Shown here: positions 51,447 through 60,708 of the stretch, piece after piece
How the letters are laid out: each line of letters begins with the position of its first letter
How positions within the stretch are numbered: the first letter of the stretch is position 1
Assembly: GCF_017312725.1 (NCBI RefSeq)
Contig: NZ_BOPO01000077.1
Location: 62,001 to 126,000 of the forward strand
Direction: 5' to 3'
From: Actinocatenispora comari
GTDB taxonomy: Bacteria; Actinomycetota; Actinomycetes; Mycobacteriales; Micromonosporaceae
Length of the DNA: 64,000 nt
The notes under the pieces: model-generated
The model's input: only the letters and a program-made list of their open reading frames with translations
Told to the model about the DNA's origin: nothing
Database searches by the model: none
Made by a program: the position numbers and the translations under genes

Positions 51447-51566
51447 TCACAGCGGGATCGGCCACGTGCGGGCGCTGTCCGGCTGGTCCACCCAGACGAG
51501 CTGCTGGCCGTCGTCACGAACGGTCAGGCCGAACCGGTCCGCCGTTGTCCCGCCGACGCGGTGCCC
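51447..51566 (-). pseudogene. Coding-like fragment downstream of TetR gene
   Basis: On the minus strand the frame just out of phase with the TetR stop reads GGTTADRFGLTVRDDGQQL then VWVDQPDSARTWPIPL and a TGA at 51447-51449. Composition and pattern are protein-like, but it has no start codon of its own. It may be the surviving 3' end of a deleted gene, or the original C-terminus of the TetR protein moved out of frame. Confidence 0.3.
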
Positions 51567-51568
51567 GC

Positions 51569-52159
51569 TCAGTGCCCGGCGGCGGCGTCCGGGGGCGGGC
51601 GGAGGCCGGCGACGAGGACGGTGAGCATCCGGTCGGCGGCGGCGGCGCGGTCCGGCAGGTTCTCGGTGATCAGGGCGATGCCGTGCACCATCCGGTGCAC
51701 GTCGGCGGCGGTCAGCTCCGACCGCACCGTCCCGGCCGTACGGGCCCGGTCGACCAGGGTGCGCCCGGTGTCGTGCATCGGCTGGCAGGCGTGGCCGAGC
51801 GCCGACTCGTCGTCGCCGGCGGAGGCGAGGATCGCCGCGGCGAGCCCGCGGTAGGTACCGAGGTGGCCGAGCAGCAGGTGCAGCCAGCGGTCCAGCGCGC
51901 CGGCCGGGTCCGGGTCGGCCACCAGCTCGTCGCCCTGTCGGCGTAGCTCCTCGGCCCAGTCCGCGAGTACCGCGGCGAGCAGCGCGTCCCGGTTCGGGAA
52001 GTGTCGGTAGAGCGTGCCGGGGCCGACGTGGGCCCGCCGGGCGATGTCGTCCAGGCTCACCTCCGCGCCGTGCTCGGTGATCGCGTCGCGGGCGACCGCC
52101 AGCAGCCGCTCGTAGTTGCGACGCGCGTCGGCGCGCATCGGCCGTGCCGCGGTCGTCAT
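51569..52159 (-). CDS. TetR-family regulator of the adjacent MFS pump
   Basis: 196 residues. DNA-binding domain RRNYERLLAVARDAITEHGAEVSLDDIARRAHVGPGTLYRHFPNRDALL (about 14-62), then a helical ligand domain. GGGGAG five bases before ATG 52159. Two copies of CAACCGGAGACAGTCTCC lie in the 127-base divergent gap, one inside the spacer of the pump promoter, so repression of the pump and probably of itself is expected. Inducer unknown. Confidence 0.92.
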   Translation of the reverse strand: MTTAARPMRADARRNYERLLAVARDAITEHGAEVSLDDIARRAHVGPGTLYRHFPNRDALLAAVLADWAEELRRQGDELVADPDPAGALDRWLHLLLGHLGTYRGLAAAILASAGDDESALGHACQPMHDTGRTLVDRARTAGTVRSELTAADVHRMVHGIALITENLPDRAAAADRMLTVLVAGLRPPPDAAAGH

Positions 52160-52175
52160 GGATCTCCCCACCCGG

Positions 52176-52234
52176 TTGTCAACCGGAGACAGTCTCCGTA
52201 TTCTGTCTCGAGAGCCAACCGGAGACAGTCTCCA
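52176..52234 (+). promoter_or_regulatory. MFS promoter with twin TetR operators
   Basis: TTGTCA (52176-52181), a 17-base spacer and TATTCT (52199-52204) form the best sigma-70 promoter in the window, directed at the MFS gene. A palindrome CGGAGACAGTCTCCG (52184-52198) fills the spacer exactly, and a second copy lies at 52220-52234 beyond the expected transcription start. The two 18-base repeats are 36 bases apart. Binding would block polymerase. Confidence 0.8.
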
Positions 52235-52286
52235 GTTTGCCTCGCCGTGCCATCCCATCTTCGCGCAGGAAAGCGGGCGTGCACCA

Positions 52287-53684
52287 ATGACCACAACCGT
52301 CTCGACGACCACCGAGGCCCGGCACCGGTCGTACCCGGGACTCGCGCTGGCGATACTCGTCGCCGGCCAGCTGATGCTCATGCTGGACTCGACGGTGGTG
52401 ACCGTCGCGCTACCGCAGATCCGGGCCGGGCTGCACGTCTCGCCCGGCACCATCGCCTGGGTACTGGACGGGTACGCGCTCGCGTTCGGCGGGCTGCTGC
52501 TGCTCGGCGGGCGAGTCGGCGATCTGCTCGGCCGGCGCCGCCTGTTCGTCGCCGGCGTCGCGCTGTTCACGCTCGCCTCGCTGGTCGGCGGGTTGTCGGT
52601 GAACACCGGCATGCTGCTCGCCGCCCGGGCCGCGCAGGGCGTCGCCGCGGCGCTGACCGCACCGAGCGCGCTCGCGCTGATCGTGACGAACTTCGCCGGC
52701 CCGGCCCGGGTCCGCGCGATCTCCTGGTACTCCGCGATCAGCGGTGCCGGCGGCTCGATCGGCCTGTTGCTGGGCGGCATGCTGACCGCCTGGGTGTCCT
52801 GGCGCTGGGTGCTGATCATCAACGTACCGATCGGGATCGCGCTGGTCGTGCTGGCGCCGCTGGTGGTGGCCGAGGCGCCCCGGCACCGGCACCGGCTGGA
52901 CGTCGCCGGCGCGCTGACCGGCACCCTCGGCGTCACCGCCCTCGCGTACGGGCTGCTGCACGCGGCCACCGCGGGCTGGGGCACCGCGGCCGGCCTCGGC
53001 GCGTTCGCGGTCGCGGTACCGGCGCTGGCAGCGTTCGTGCTGATCGAGTGGCGGGTGGCCGAGCCGTTGCTGCCGTTGCGGCTGTTCGCCGACCGCAACC
53101 GCACCGGCGGGTACCTGAACATGCTGCTGCTGCCGGCGGCGATGTTCGGCGTGTTCTTCTTCGTCAGCCAGTTCCTCGGCATCGTGCAGCGCTACGACGC
53201 GCTGCGGACCGGCCTGGCGTTCCTGCCGCTGACCGTACTGTCGTTCGGTGCCGCCCGGCTCGCGCCACGGCTGATCGACCGGTACGGCGCCCGGACGTTG
53301 ATGATCGGCGGCGCGGTGCTGCTGGGTGCCGGTACGGCCTGGCTGAGCCGGCTGCACGCGGACTCCGGGTACTGGGGTGCGGTGTTCGGGCCGATGGTGC
53401 TGTTCGGCCTCGGCGTCGGGCTCAGCTTCGTACCGGCGTCGGCGACGATCCTCACCTCGGTGGCGCCGGCGGACTCGGGCGCCGCGTCCGGCACCCTGCA
53501 GACGCTCCAGCAGCTCGGCGGCGCCGTCGGGCTCGCCGCCCTGGTCACCGCGTCCGGCATCGCCGGCGGTACCGGGCTGGCCGATGGCGCCGGTGCCGCG
53601 TTCGCGCTGGCCACCGCGCTGGTCGCGGTGACCCTGGTCAGTACGGTCCTGGTGGTTCGCCGCCGGCGCCCCGCGACCGCCTGA
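52287..53684 (+). CDS. MFS drug efflux transporter (DHA2/EmrB type)
   Basis: 465 residues, 14-helix layout. Conserved motifs are LMLMLDSTVVTVALPQI in helix 1, GGRVGDLLGRRRLF (motif A) between helices 2 and 3, and SGAGGSIGLLLGGMLTAWVSWRW (motif C region) in helix 5. Proton-driven export of lipophilic cations or antibiotics is likely. Controlled by the divergent TetR protein. No strong ribosome site (GGAAAG about 14 bases before ATG 52287). Confidence 0.92.
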   Translation: MTTTVSTTTEARHRSYPGLALAILVAGQLMLMLDSTVVTVALPQIRAGLHVSPGTIAWVLDGYALAFGGLLLLGGRVGDLLGRRRLFVAGVALFTLASLVGGLSVNTGMLLAARAAQGVAAALTAPSALALIVTNFAGPARVRAISWYSAISGAGGSIGLLLGGMLTAWVSWRWVLIINVPIGIALVVLAPLVVAEAPRHRHRLDVAGALTGTLGVTALAYGLLHAATAGWGTAAGLGAFAVAVPALAAFVLIEWRVAEPLLPLRLFADRNRTGGYLNMLLLPAAMFGVFFFVSQFLGIVQRYDALRTGLAFLPLTVLSFGAARLAPRLIDRYGARTLMIGGAVLLGAGTAWLSRLHADSGYWGAVFGPMVLFGLGVGLSFVPASATILTSVAPADSGAASGTLQTLQQLGGAVGLAALVTASGIAGGTGLADGAGAAFALATALVAVTLVSTVLVVRRRRPATA

Positions 53685-53686
53685 GC

Positions 53687-53895
53687 GGCTGTTGGGGGAC
53701 CTTCGGTCGAGCGAGCCGGAGTCCATTCGTCTGCTCGCAAGGCGGAGGTGCGAGTGCATACCGGTGTTGTATGCGCTCTATCGGACCCGCGAGCCGCTGC
53801 TCGGCCGCCGCGTGGGCGGCTCGCGGGTCCGACCGACAACGCCGCGAGCGGGCGAACGGGCCCGGCGCAGCCGAGCATGAGGTCCCCCAACAGTC
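53687..53895. repeat. Nested-palindrome element between convergent operons
   Basis: Outer arms CTGTTGGGGGACCT (53689-53702) and AGGTCCCCCAACAG (53880-53893) are perfect complements. Inside are a perfect 15-bp stem CGGACCCGCGAGCCG (53782-53796) with its complement at 53817-53831, and a small hairpin GCATAC/GTATGC (53756-53774). Sub-terminal segments GAGCGAGCCGGAGTCC and GCGGGCGAACGGGCC resemble the other elements at 22.8 and 45.7 kb. It may terminate both operons, but its size and design suggest a mobile or structured RNA element. Confidence 0.75.
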
Positions 53896-53933
53896 TCTGG
53901 GAGCCCGGGCCCGCCGGGTCTCGGCTCGGGCGA

Positions 53934-54935
53934 TCAGGCGTCGACGGAGGCCTGGTCGTACAGGTGGCAGTTGGTCCAGTGCGCGTCGGCGACCTGCGCC
54001 CGGGTCGGTACGGTCGTCGAGCAGGTCGGCATCGCCACCGGGCAGCGCGGGTGGAACCGGCAGCCGGACGGCGGGCTGATCAGGCTCGGCGGCTCGCCGT
54101 GGTCGGTGGTCTCGTCGCTGTGCTCCTCGACCCGGTCCGGGTCCGGCGCCGCGGACAGCAGCAGCCTGGTGTAGGGGTGCGCCGGATCGTCGGTGACCTT
54201 CTCCGAGGACCCCTGCTCGATCAGCTGCCCCGCGTACATCACCAGGATGTCGTCGGCGAAGTAGCGCGCGCTGGCGATGTCGTGGGTGATGTAGAGCAGC
54301 GCCAGGTTCTCCTCCCGGGCGAGCTGCTCCAGCAGCCGCAGCACGCCGAGCCGGATGGACACGTCGAGCATGGACACCGGTTCGTCGGCGATCAGCGCGA
54401 CCGGCCGTACCGCGAGGGCCCGCGCGATCGCCACCCGCTGCCGCTGCCCGCCGGACAGCTCGTGCGGCAGCTTGTGCATGAACTGGTCGACCGGGGTCAG
54501 GCTGACCCGCTCCAGCAGCTCCGCGACCTGCTCGTCCACCTCGGCGGCGGTACGGGCGTGCCCGTGCAGCTTCAGCGGCCGGGCCAGGTGGTAGTGCACC
54601 TTGTGGAACGGGTTGAGCGAGGCGAACGGGTCCTGGAACACCATCTGCACCTGGCGCCGGTAGTCCCGGCTGCGGCCGACCGGCCTGCCGTGCAGCAGGA
54701 TCCGGCCGGAGGTCGGCGGGTAGATCTGGGCCAGCAGCCGGGCCACCGTGGACTTGCCGCAGCCGGACTCGCCGACCATCGCGGTGATCCGGCCGGCGGT
54801 CAGCGACAGGCTGACGTCCTCCACCGCCCGCACCGGCGGCCGGCGCCGGCCGAACCGGCCACCGCGCGAGGCGGTGAAGTGCTTGGTGACGTGCTCGGCG
54901 GTCAACACCTCGTCACCCGGGACGCTCTGGCTCAT
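53934..54935 (-). CDS. ABC importer ATP-binding protein (OppF/DppF-like)
   Basis: 333 residues. Walker [10 protein letters not shown], signature [16 protein letters not shown], Walker [13 protein letters not shown], and the C-terminal oligopeptide-type extension [14 protein letters not shown] with four cysteines. It energises the importer together with the OppD-like protein, whose gene overlaps by ATGA. Last gene of the five-gene operon. Confidence 0.93.
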   Translation of the reverse strand: MSQSVPGDEVLTAEHVTKHFTASRGGRFGRRRPPVRAVEDVSLSLTAGRITAMVGESGCGKSTVARLLAQIYPPTSGRILLHGRPVGRSRDYRRQVQMVFQDPFASLNPFHKVHYHLARPLKLHGHARTAAEVDEQVAELLERVSLTPVDQFMHKLPHELSGGQRQRVAIARALAVRPVALIADEPVSMLDVSIRLGVLRLLEQLAREENLALLYITHDIASARYFADDILVMYAGQLIEQGSSEKVTDDPAHPYTRLLLSAAPDPDRVEEHSDETTDHGEPPSLISPPSGCRFHPRCPVAMPTCSTTVPTRAQVADAHWTNCHLYDQASVDA

Positions 54936-56011
54936 CGACCGCTCCCCTCCCCGCTCAGCTCGGTCGGTACCGGCGCGCCGTAGGACGCCGGATCGTGCGC
55001 CAGGCAGGCCGCGTACTGTCCACTGTGGACTTCCAGGAGTGCCGGGGTCAGCTCGGCGCAGGCGTCGACCGCGAACCGGCAGCGCGGGTGGAACGGGCAG
55101 CCAGGCGGCAGGTCGCGCAGGTCCGGTGGCGTGCCGGGGATGCCGAGCAGTTCCTCGCGCGGCCCGCGCAGCTTCGGGAACGAGTGCAGCAGCCCGTGCG
55201 TGTACGGGTGGCTCGGCACGTCGTGCACGTCGCGCGCGGCGCCCACCTCCACCAGCTGCCCGGCGTACATCACGGCGATCCGGTCGGCCATCGACAGCAG
55301 CAGCGACAGGTCGTGGGTGATGAACACGACCGCGAACCCGTACTCGCGGCGCAGCGCCGAGATCTCCCGCAGGATGTCCCGCTGTACCACCACGTCCAGC
55401 GCGGTGGTCGGCTCGTCCATGATGATGATCTCGGGGTTGAGCGCCAGCGCGATCGCGATCGCGGCGCGCTGCCGCATCCCGCCGGACAGCTCGTGCGGGT
55501 AGCTCCTCACCCGGTCGGCGGAGATGCCGACCCGGCGCAGCAGCTCCACCGCCCGCTCCCGCCGCTGCGCGGCGGTCAGCGTCGTGTCGTGCGCCCGCAG
55601 CGTGTCGTCGATCTGCGCCCCGACGGTGGACACCGGGTTCAGTGAGTTCATCGCCGACTGGAACACCACCGACAGCTCCCGCCAGCGGAACTTGCGCAGC
55701 GCCTTGGGACTCATCCGCAGCACGTCGACCGGCCCGCCGCCGGCCGGGTGGTACAGCACCTCGCCGGCGGTCACCAGCGCCGGCGGCTTGAGCAGCCGCG
55801 CCACCGCGTTGGCCAGCGTCGACTTGCCGGAGCCGGACTCGCCGGCCAGCCCCAGGATCTCGCCCCGGTGCAGCTCCAGCGTGACGTCGTCGACCGCGTG
55901 CACCGGCGAGGTGTCGGTCAGGTAGTCGACCGACAGGCCGCGCATCGACAGCACCGGCTCGGCCGCCACCGTCGACGTGCCGGTGGTGGTACCGGTCTCG
56001 GGCTCGGTCAT
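54932..56011 (-). CDS. ABC importer ATP-binding protein (OppD/DppD-like)
   Basis: 359 residues. Walker [13 protein letters not shown], signature [17 protein letters not shown], Walker [13 protein letters not shown], and the extension [21 protein letters not shown] seven bases before ATG 56011, which overlaps the stop of the permease gene. It contains a GTCCACTGTGGAC palindrome at 55018-55030. Confidence 0.93.
   Translation of the reverse strand: MTEPETGTTTGTSTVAAEPVLSMRGLSVDYLTDTSPVHAVDDVTLELHRGEILGLAGESGSGKSTLANAVARLLKPPALVTAGEVLYHPAGGGPVDVLRMSPKALRKFRWRELSVVFQSAMNSLNPVSTVGAQIDDTLRAHDTTLTAAQRRERAVELLRRVGISADRVRSYPHELSGGMRQRAAIAIALALNPEIIIMDEPTTALDVVVQRDILREISALRREYGFAVVFITHDLSLLLSMADRIAVMYAGQLVEVGAARDVHDVPSHPYTHGLLHSFPKLRGPREELLGIPGTPPDLRDLPPGCPFHPRCRFAVDACAELTPALLEVHSGQYAACLAHDPASYGAPVPTELSGEGSGR
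55015..55030. repeat. Copy of a 16-base palindromic repeat
   Basis: ACTGTCCACTGTGGAC; its exact reverse complement occurs at 63733-63748, and shorter or one-mismatch versions at 5469-5481 and 61091-61103. The core GTCCACwGTGGAC is a perfect palindrome around one base. Confidence 0.6.
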
Positions 56012-56880
56012 GACACCACCTCCGCGCGGCGGGCGCGCCGGGCGCGCTTGGGCAGGACGGTACGCAGGCGCGGGTTGGCGATCTCGTCGATGCCGAAGTT
56101 GAGCAGGCCCAGCCCGGCGCCGATCAGCGCGATGCACAGGCCCGGCGGGATGAACCACCACCAGGCACCGACCAGCAGCGCCTGGTTGTTCTGCGCGAAG
56201 TAGAGCATGGTGCCCCAGCTGACCGTGGACAGGTTCGCCAGACCCAGGAACGACAGGCCGGCCTCGGCCAGGATCGCCGCCAGCACGGTGGCGAGGAAGC
56301 TCGTCGCGATGACCGGGAACTCCACCGGCAGGATCTCGGCGAACACGATCCGCCAGGGCCGCTCGCCGCCCGCCTTGGCGGCCTGCACGTAGTCGCGGCC
56401 GCGCAGCGTCAGCGTCTGTGCCCGCAGCACCCGGGCGCCCCAGGCCCAACCGGTCACCGCGATCACCGCGGCCACCGACATCACCCCGCGGCTGGGCAGG
56501 TAGCCGGCCAGCACGATCACCAGCGGCAGCGCCGGCAGGACCAGGAAGATGTTGGTGATCAGCGACAGCACCTCGTCCACCACGCCGCCGACGTACCCGC
56601 CGACCAGGCCGACCACGATGGACAGTGCGGTGGCGATCACCGCGGACAGCACGCCGACGCCCATCGAGATGCGCGCGCCGTACACCACCTGGGCGAGCAC
56701 GTCCTGGCCGCTCTGGGTGGTACCGAGCCAGTGCGCCGCGGACGGGCCGGCCAGCCCGACGCTGTTGGTCTTCGTCGGGTCGGCGCCGACCAGCAGCGGC
56801 CCGAACAGCGCGAGGACCACGAAGAACGCGAGGATCAGCAGCCCGGCGACGATCTTCGGGGAACGCAGGATGCCCCTCAT
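56008..56880 (-). CDS. ABC importer permease (OppC/DppC-like)
   Basis: 290 residues, six membrane helices. The EAA-type cytoplasmic loop is [26 protein letters not shown]. The N-terminal helix and the [26 protein letters not shown] segment are typical of OppC. ATG 56880 shares one base with the stop of the partner permease gene (TGATG). Confidence 0.92.
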   Translation of the reverse strand: MRGILRSPKIVAGLLILAFFVVLALFGPLLVGADPTKTNSVGLAGPSAAHWLGTTQSGQDVLAQVVYGARISMGVGVLSAVIATALSIVVGLVGGYVGGVVDEVLSLITNIFLVLPALPLVIVLAGYLPSRGVMSVAAVIAVTGWAWGARVLRAQTLTLRGRDYVQAAKAGGERPWRIVFAEILPVEFPVIATSFLATVLAAILAEAGLSFLGLANLSTVSWGTMLYFAQNNQALLVGAWWWFIPPGLCIALIGAGLGLLNFGIDEIANPRLRTVLPKRARRARRAEVVS

Positions 56881-57857
56881 CACGCCTCCTGCCGGGTACG
56901 GGGGTCGAGCGCCACGTAGGCGATGTCGGCGAGCAGGTTCGCCGCCAGTACCGCCAGCGAGATGATCAGGAAGATGCCCTGCATCAGCGGGAAGTCCTCG
57001 TTCTCCACGGCCTTGAGCAGCACCGAACCGATCCCCGGGTAGGAGAAGACGATCTCGGTCAGCACCGAGCCGCCCACCACGAATCCCAGCGACAGGCTGA
57101 AGCTGGTGATGTTCGGCAGGATCGCGTTGCGCGCCGCGTAGCGCCACATCACCCGGCGGCTGGTCAACCCCTTCGCCTCGGCCATCGTCACGTAGTCCTC
57201 GCCGAGGGTGGTCACCATGACGTTGCGCATGCCCATCACCCGGTCGGCGATCGACGCCACCACGATCGTGATCGCGGGCAGGATCGCGTGGTACAGCACG
57301 CTGCCGACGAACTCCCCGTTGAACCCGGTCGTGACGGAAAGCGAGTACGCGCCGGAGACCGGCAGCCAGGACAGCGACACCCCGAACACCATGACCAGCG
57401 CCAGCGCCACCCAGAAGTACGGCACCGCCTGCAGGAACGTGGTCGTCGGCAGGATCGAGTCGAGCCAGGTACCGCGGCGCCAGGCCGCGACCACGCCGAG
57501 CGTCGTGCCGATCAGGTAGCTGATGATGGTGGCGATGCCGACCAGCCCGATCGTCCACGGCAGCGCGCCGCCGATCACCGACGACACGTGGGTGGGATAG
57601 AACGTGATCGACCGACCCAGCTCACCGTGCAGCAGGTTGCCGAGATAGTCCCAGTACTGGGACCAGATGGAGCCGCCGGTCAGCCCGAACGACTTCTTCA
57701 TCGACTCGATCGCGTCCGGATCGATCTGGCCGTTCATCCGGGCGACCATCAGGTCGACCGGGTCCCCCGGCATCAGCCGGGGGATCAGGAAGTTGATCGT
57801 GATGGCGGCCCAGGCCGTGATCAGGTAGAACCCGAGCCGCCGTAGCAGGTAGCGCAA
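56880..57857 (-). CDS. ABC importer permease (OppB/DppB-like)
   Basis: 325 residues, six membrane helices: MRYLLRRLGFYLITAWAAITINFLIPRLMPGDPV at the start is the OppB signature, and LGEDYVTMAEAKGLTSRRVMWRYAARNAILP is the EAA loop. It starts with TTG 57857, which has GAGG five bases upstream, seven bases after the binding-protein stop. Pairs with the OppC-like protein in the membrane. Confidence 0.92.
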   Translation of the reverse strand: MRYLLRRLGFYLITAWAAITINFLIPRLMPGDPVDLMVARMNGQIDPDAIESMKKSFGLTGGSIWSQYWDYLGNLLHGELGRSITFYPTHVSSVIGGALPWTIGLVGIATIISYLIGTTLGVVAAWRRGTWLDSILPTTTFLQAVPYFWVALALVMVFGVSLSWLPVSGAYSLSVTTGFNGEFVGSVLYHAILPAITIVVASIADRVMGMRNVMVTTLGEDYVTMAEAKGLTSRRVMWRYAARNAILPNITSFSLSLGFVVGGSVLTEIVFSYPGIGSVLLKAVENEDFPLMQGIFLIISLAVLAANLLADIAYVALDPRTRQEA

Positions 57858-57864
57858 CCGTGCC

Positions 57865-59517
57865 TCACTTGACGGGCTTGAGGTGCAGCAGCACCTGCGC
57901 CATGTCCGGCGAGGTCGCCGGCGACGGCATCGCGTACGGGTTCTGCTCGCTCGGCCAGCCGGTGTACTTGGTGGTCCGGTACAGCGACCAGGACGGGCTG
58001 CCGAACAGCGGGATCACCGGCAGCTGCTCGATCACCACGGTGGCCAGGCCCTGCACCGCCGCCTGCTGCTTCGCCTCGTCGTTGGTCGCCTCGTACGCGG
58101 CGAGCAGCTCGTCGGTGTGCTTGTCCTTCCAGCGGCCGTAGTTGCCGGTGGCCTGCTGCCCGATCGGCTTGGTCAGCGCGCTCGCCAGCATCACCCGGTA
58201 CAGGTAGAACGGGGTCGGGCCGGACACGGCGCCGCGCAGCGTCACGTCGAAGTCGCCCTTGCCGACCTTCGCCACCCAGTCCTGGATCGCCACGCCGCGC
58301 ACGGTCATGTCGATGCCGACCTTGGCCAGGTCCTCCTTCATCAGCTGCGCCGAGTTGACGAAGTCGGTGTACGGCGAGGGCACCAGCAGCTCGAACTTCA
58401 GCTTCTTGCTGCCGTACCCGGCCTTCTTCAGCAGCTCCTTGGCCTTGGCGGTGTCGACGGTGAACTTCGCGTCCTTGTACTTCGCCGGTACCCAGTCGGC
58501 GTCGGCCGGCATCGGCAGCCCGGACGGGTGCGCCGGCTCGACGTAGCCGCGCTCGGCGGACTTGACGATCCGGTCCCGGTCGATCGCGAGGCTGACCGCC
58601 TGGCGTACCTCCAGGGAGTCGAACGGCGCCTTGGCGGTGTTGACCATCAGCGCGTTCAGGCCCTCGGACGGGAAGTAGTGCTTGTTGTGCTCCGGGTCGT
58701 TCTTCTCGTAGATCTTCTTCAGGTCCGGCACGAACGCGCTGGCCCAGTCGATCTCGCCGGTCTGCAGGCCGGTCTGCACCGCGTTCGCGGTGTACGCCGG
58801 GAACTTGACCTGCGGCACCGCCGGCTTGCCCTTCCAGTACTTCGGGTTCGCCTTGACCTGGTAGACCTGCGAGGAGAAGGAACCGAGCGTGAACGGGCCG
58901 GTGCCGACCGGGTTCGGGTTGGTGAAGGTGTCGAGCTTCTTGCCGGACAGCAGGTGCTTGGGCACGATGCCGATCTGGCCGGCCAGGTTCCACAGCTTGG
59001 TGAACGAGGTGGACGGGAAGGTGAATACCACCTCGTCGCCGTCGGCCTTCACGCCGGACAGCTCGACGCCGCCGCGGTTCAGCGCCGGCGTGTCGATCAT
59101 CGCCTGGTAGGTGAACACCACGTCGTCGACGGTCAGCGGCTTGCCGTCGGTCCACGTGACGTTCTTGCGGATCGTCATCCGCAGCGTCTTCCCGTCGGCG
59201 CTCCACGAGTACTTGGTGGCCAGCCACGGCGTGATGTCGTTCGGCTTGAGCTTGTTGAAGAACAGCAGCGGCTCGTAGAACAGTCCGATGGTGCCCACGT
59301 TCTGGGTCACCGCGTACGGGTTGAAGTTGCGCTGCCAGGAGCCGGTGTCGTTGATGTGCACGACCAGCGGCTTGCCGGCGCCGGTACCACCCTCGTCGTC
59401 GCCACCGCACCCGGCCAGCGTGGCGGCGAGCCCGACCCCGGCCGCGGCACCGAACAGCGTCCGGCGCGACAGCCGCAGCTGCGTCGCCGCGTCGCGGATC
59501 GTCGCGTCTGCACTCAT
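57865..59517 (-). CDS. Solute-binding lipoprotein of family 5 (peptide/oligosaccharide type)
   Basis: 550 residues. The N-terminus has a twin-Arg segment SRRTLFGAAAGVGLAATLAGC with a lipobox, so export as a lipoprotein, perhaps by Tat. The mature part is a class C binding protein: FNPYAVTQNVGTIGLFYEPLLFF, WSADGKTLRMTIRKNVTWTDGKPLTVDDVVFTYQ. Related proteins bind oligopeptides, but a subgroup including a Thermotoga cellobiose-binding protein has the same early motif, so the ligand may be a sugar. First gene of the operon; GGGAGGA six bases before ATG 59517. Confidence 0.9.
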   Translation of the reverse strand: MSADATIRDAATQLRLSRRTLFGAAAGVGLAATLAGCGGDDEGGTGAGKPLVVHINDTGSWQRNFNPYAVTQNVGTIGLFYEPLLFFNKLKPNDITPWLATKYSWSADGKTLRMTIRKNVTWTDGKPLTVDDVVFTYQAMIDTPALNRGGVELSGVKADGDEVVFTFPSTSFTKLWNLAGQIGIVPKHLLSGKKLDTFTNPNPVGTGPFTLGSFSSQVYQVKANPKYWKGKPAVPQVKFPAYTANAVQTGLQTGEIDWASAFVPDLKKIYEKNDPEHNKHYFPSEGLNALMVNTAKAPFDSLEVRQAVSLAIDRDRIVKSAERGYVEPAHPSGLPMPADADWVPAKYKDAKFTVDTAKAKELLKKAGYGSKKLKFELLVPSPYTDFVNSAQLMKEDLAKVGIDMTVRGVAIQDWVAKVGKGDFDVTLRGAVSGPTPFYLYRVMLASALTKPIGQQATGNYGRWKDKHTDELLAAYEATNDEAKQQAAVQGLATVVIEQLPVIPLFGSPSWSLYRTTKYTGWPSEQNPYAMPSPATSPDMAQVLLHLKPVK

Positions 59518-59638
59518 CGTCGTTCCTCCCGGCGGAACCTTCTCCGCAACGATGTACCAACACACTTCCGCGGCCGTACGGTGCGGGCACACCACCCCAC
59601 ACGACCTCTTGGCCGGAAAGTTTCTTACATCAACCGCA

Positions 59639-59655
59639 GTTAGTCAATGATTAAC
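59639..59655. promoter_or_regulatory. AT-rich dyad overlapping the importer promoter
   Basis: GTTAGTCA, A, TGATTAAC: arms match at seven of eight positions. On the minus strand a TTGACT hexamer (59647-59642) lies inside it, and GAAACT (59624-59619) follows after 17 bases, so a repressor bound here would cover the -35 of the importer operon. The start of the binding-protein gene is about 100 bases on. No regulator gene is adjacent. Confidence 0.5.
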
Positions 59656-59694
59656 GAACCTTACCGCGTGTGTTGGTCCACCTGGCGAGACACC

Positions 59695-60666
59695 TCAGCC
59701 GCGACTCGGCTCCGGCGCCGCGTAGAGCCGGGCCACCACGTCCTCGATGTCGGGCTCCAGTACCGACACGTCGCGCAGCGCGCCGCTCGCCGCGAGGCTC
59801 GCGATCAGCTCCCCTGCCGTCGCACTGTGCAAGGCGAACGTCACCCGGTGCGCATCCGCCTCCACCGCCTCGATGCTGGTACCGGACGGCGCCGCGGCAC
59901 CGTTCCACGGCACGTCGAGCTCGGCCACCACCCGCCGCCGAGAGGAGTACCGGGCGTGCAGCTCACCGAGCGTGCCGTCGTGCACCACCCGGCCGTGGTC
60001 GATCACCACCAGCCGGCGACACAGCCGTTCGATGTCGGCCAAGTCGTGCGTGGTCAGCATCAACGTGGTGTCGCCGGCCTCGCCCAGCTCGGCCAGGAAC
60101 GCCCGCACCGACTGCTTGCTGACCACGTCCAGCCCGATCGTCGGCTCGTCCAGGAACAGGATCCGTGGCGCGTGCAGCAGCGCCGCGGTGATCTCGCCGC
60201 GCATCCGCTGCCCGAGCGAGAGCTGCCGGACCGGGGTGTCCAGGAACTCGTCCAGCTCCAGCAGCCGCCGGCAGCGCCGCAGCCGGGCCGCGTGGTCGGC
60301 CGCCGGCACCCGGTACACGTGCCGCAGCAGCCGGAACGACTCGGCCAGCGGTAGGTCCCACCACAGCTGCGAGCGCTGCCCGAAGACCACACCGATCCGC
60401 AACGCCAGGCGGGTGCGCTGCGCGACCGGCCGCAGGCCGCAGACCCGTACCTCGCCGGCGGACGGGCTCAGCACCCCGGTGAGCATCTTCAGCGTGGTCG
60501 ACTTGCCGGCGCCGTTCGGGCCGATGTAGCCGACCATCTCCCCCGCCTCGATCGCCAGATCGACGTCGTGCACCGCGGCGGTGACGTGCCGCTGCCGGCG
60601 CAGCCGGCCGACCTTGCGCCGGACCACGAAGTCCTTGCGCAGCCCGTGCGTCTCGATCAGTGCCAC
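59695..60666 (-). CDS. ABC-2 type transporter ATP-binding protein
   Basis: 323 residues from GTG 60666, which has AGAGGAG six bases upstream; an in-frame ATG at 60681 overlaps that site. Walker A GPNGAGKSTT, a Q-loop VVFGQRSQLWWDLPL characteristic of the subfamily paired with DUF990-type permeases, signature LSLGQRMRGEI, Walker B ILFLDEPTIGLD. The C-terminal 80 residues form an extra domain. Together with two permeases it forms an exporter of unknown substrate. Confidence 0.9.
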   Translation of the reverse strand: MALIETHGLRKDFVVRRKVGRLRRQRHVTAAVHDVDLAIEAGEMVGYIGPNGAGKSTTLKMLTGVLSPSAGEVRVCGLRPVAQRTRLALRIGVVFGQRSQLWWDLPLAESFRLLRHVYRVPAADHAARLRRCRRLLELDEFLDTPVRQLSLGQRMRGEITAALLHAPRILFLDEPTIGLDVVSKQSVRAFLAELGEAGDTTLMLTTHDLADIERLCRRLVVIDHGRVVHDGTLGELHARYSSRRRVVAELDVPWNGAAAPSGTSIEAVEADAHRVTFALHSATAGELIASLAASGALRDVSVLEPDIEDVVARLYAAPEPSRG

Positions 60667-60708
60667 CCTCGCTCCTCTCATCGAATGTCTTGTGCCGCAC
60701 CGAATCCG

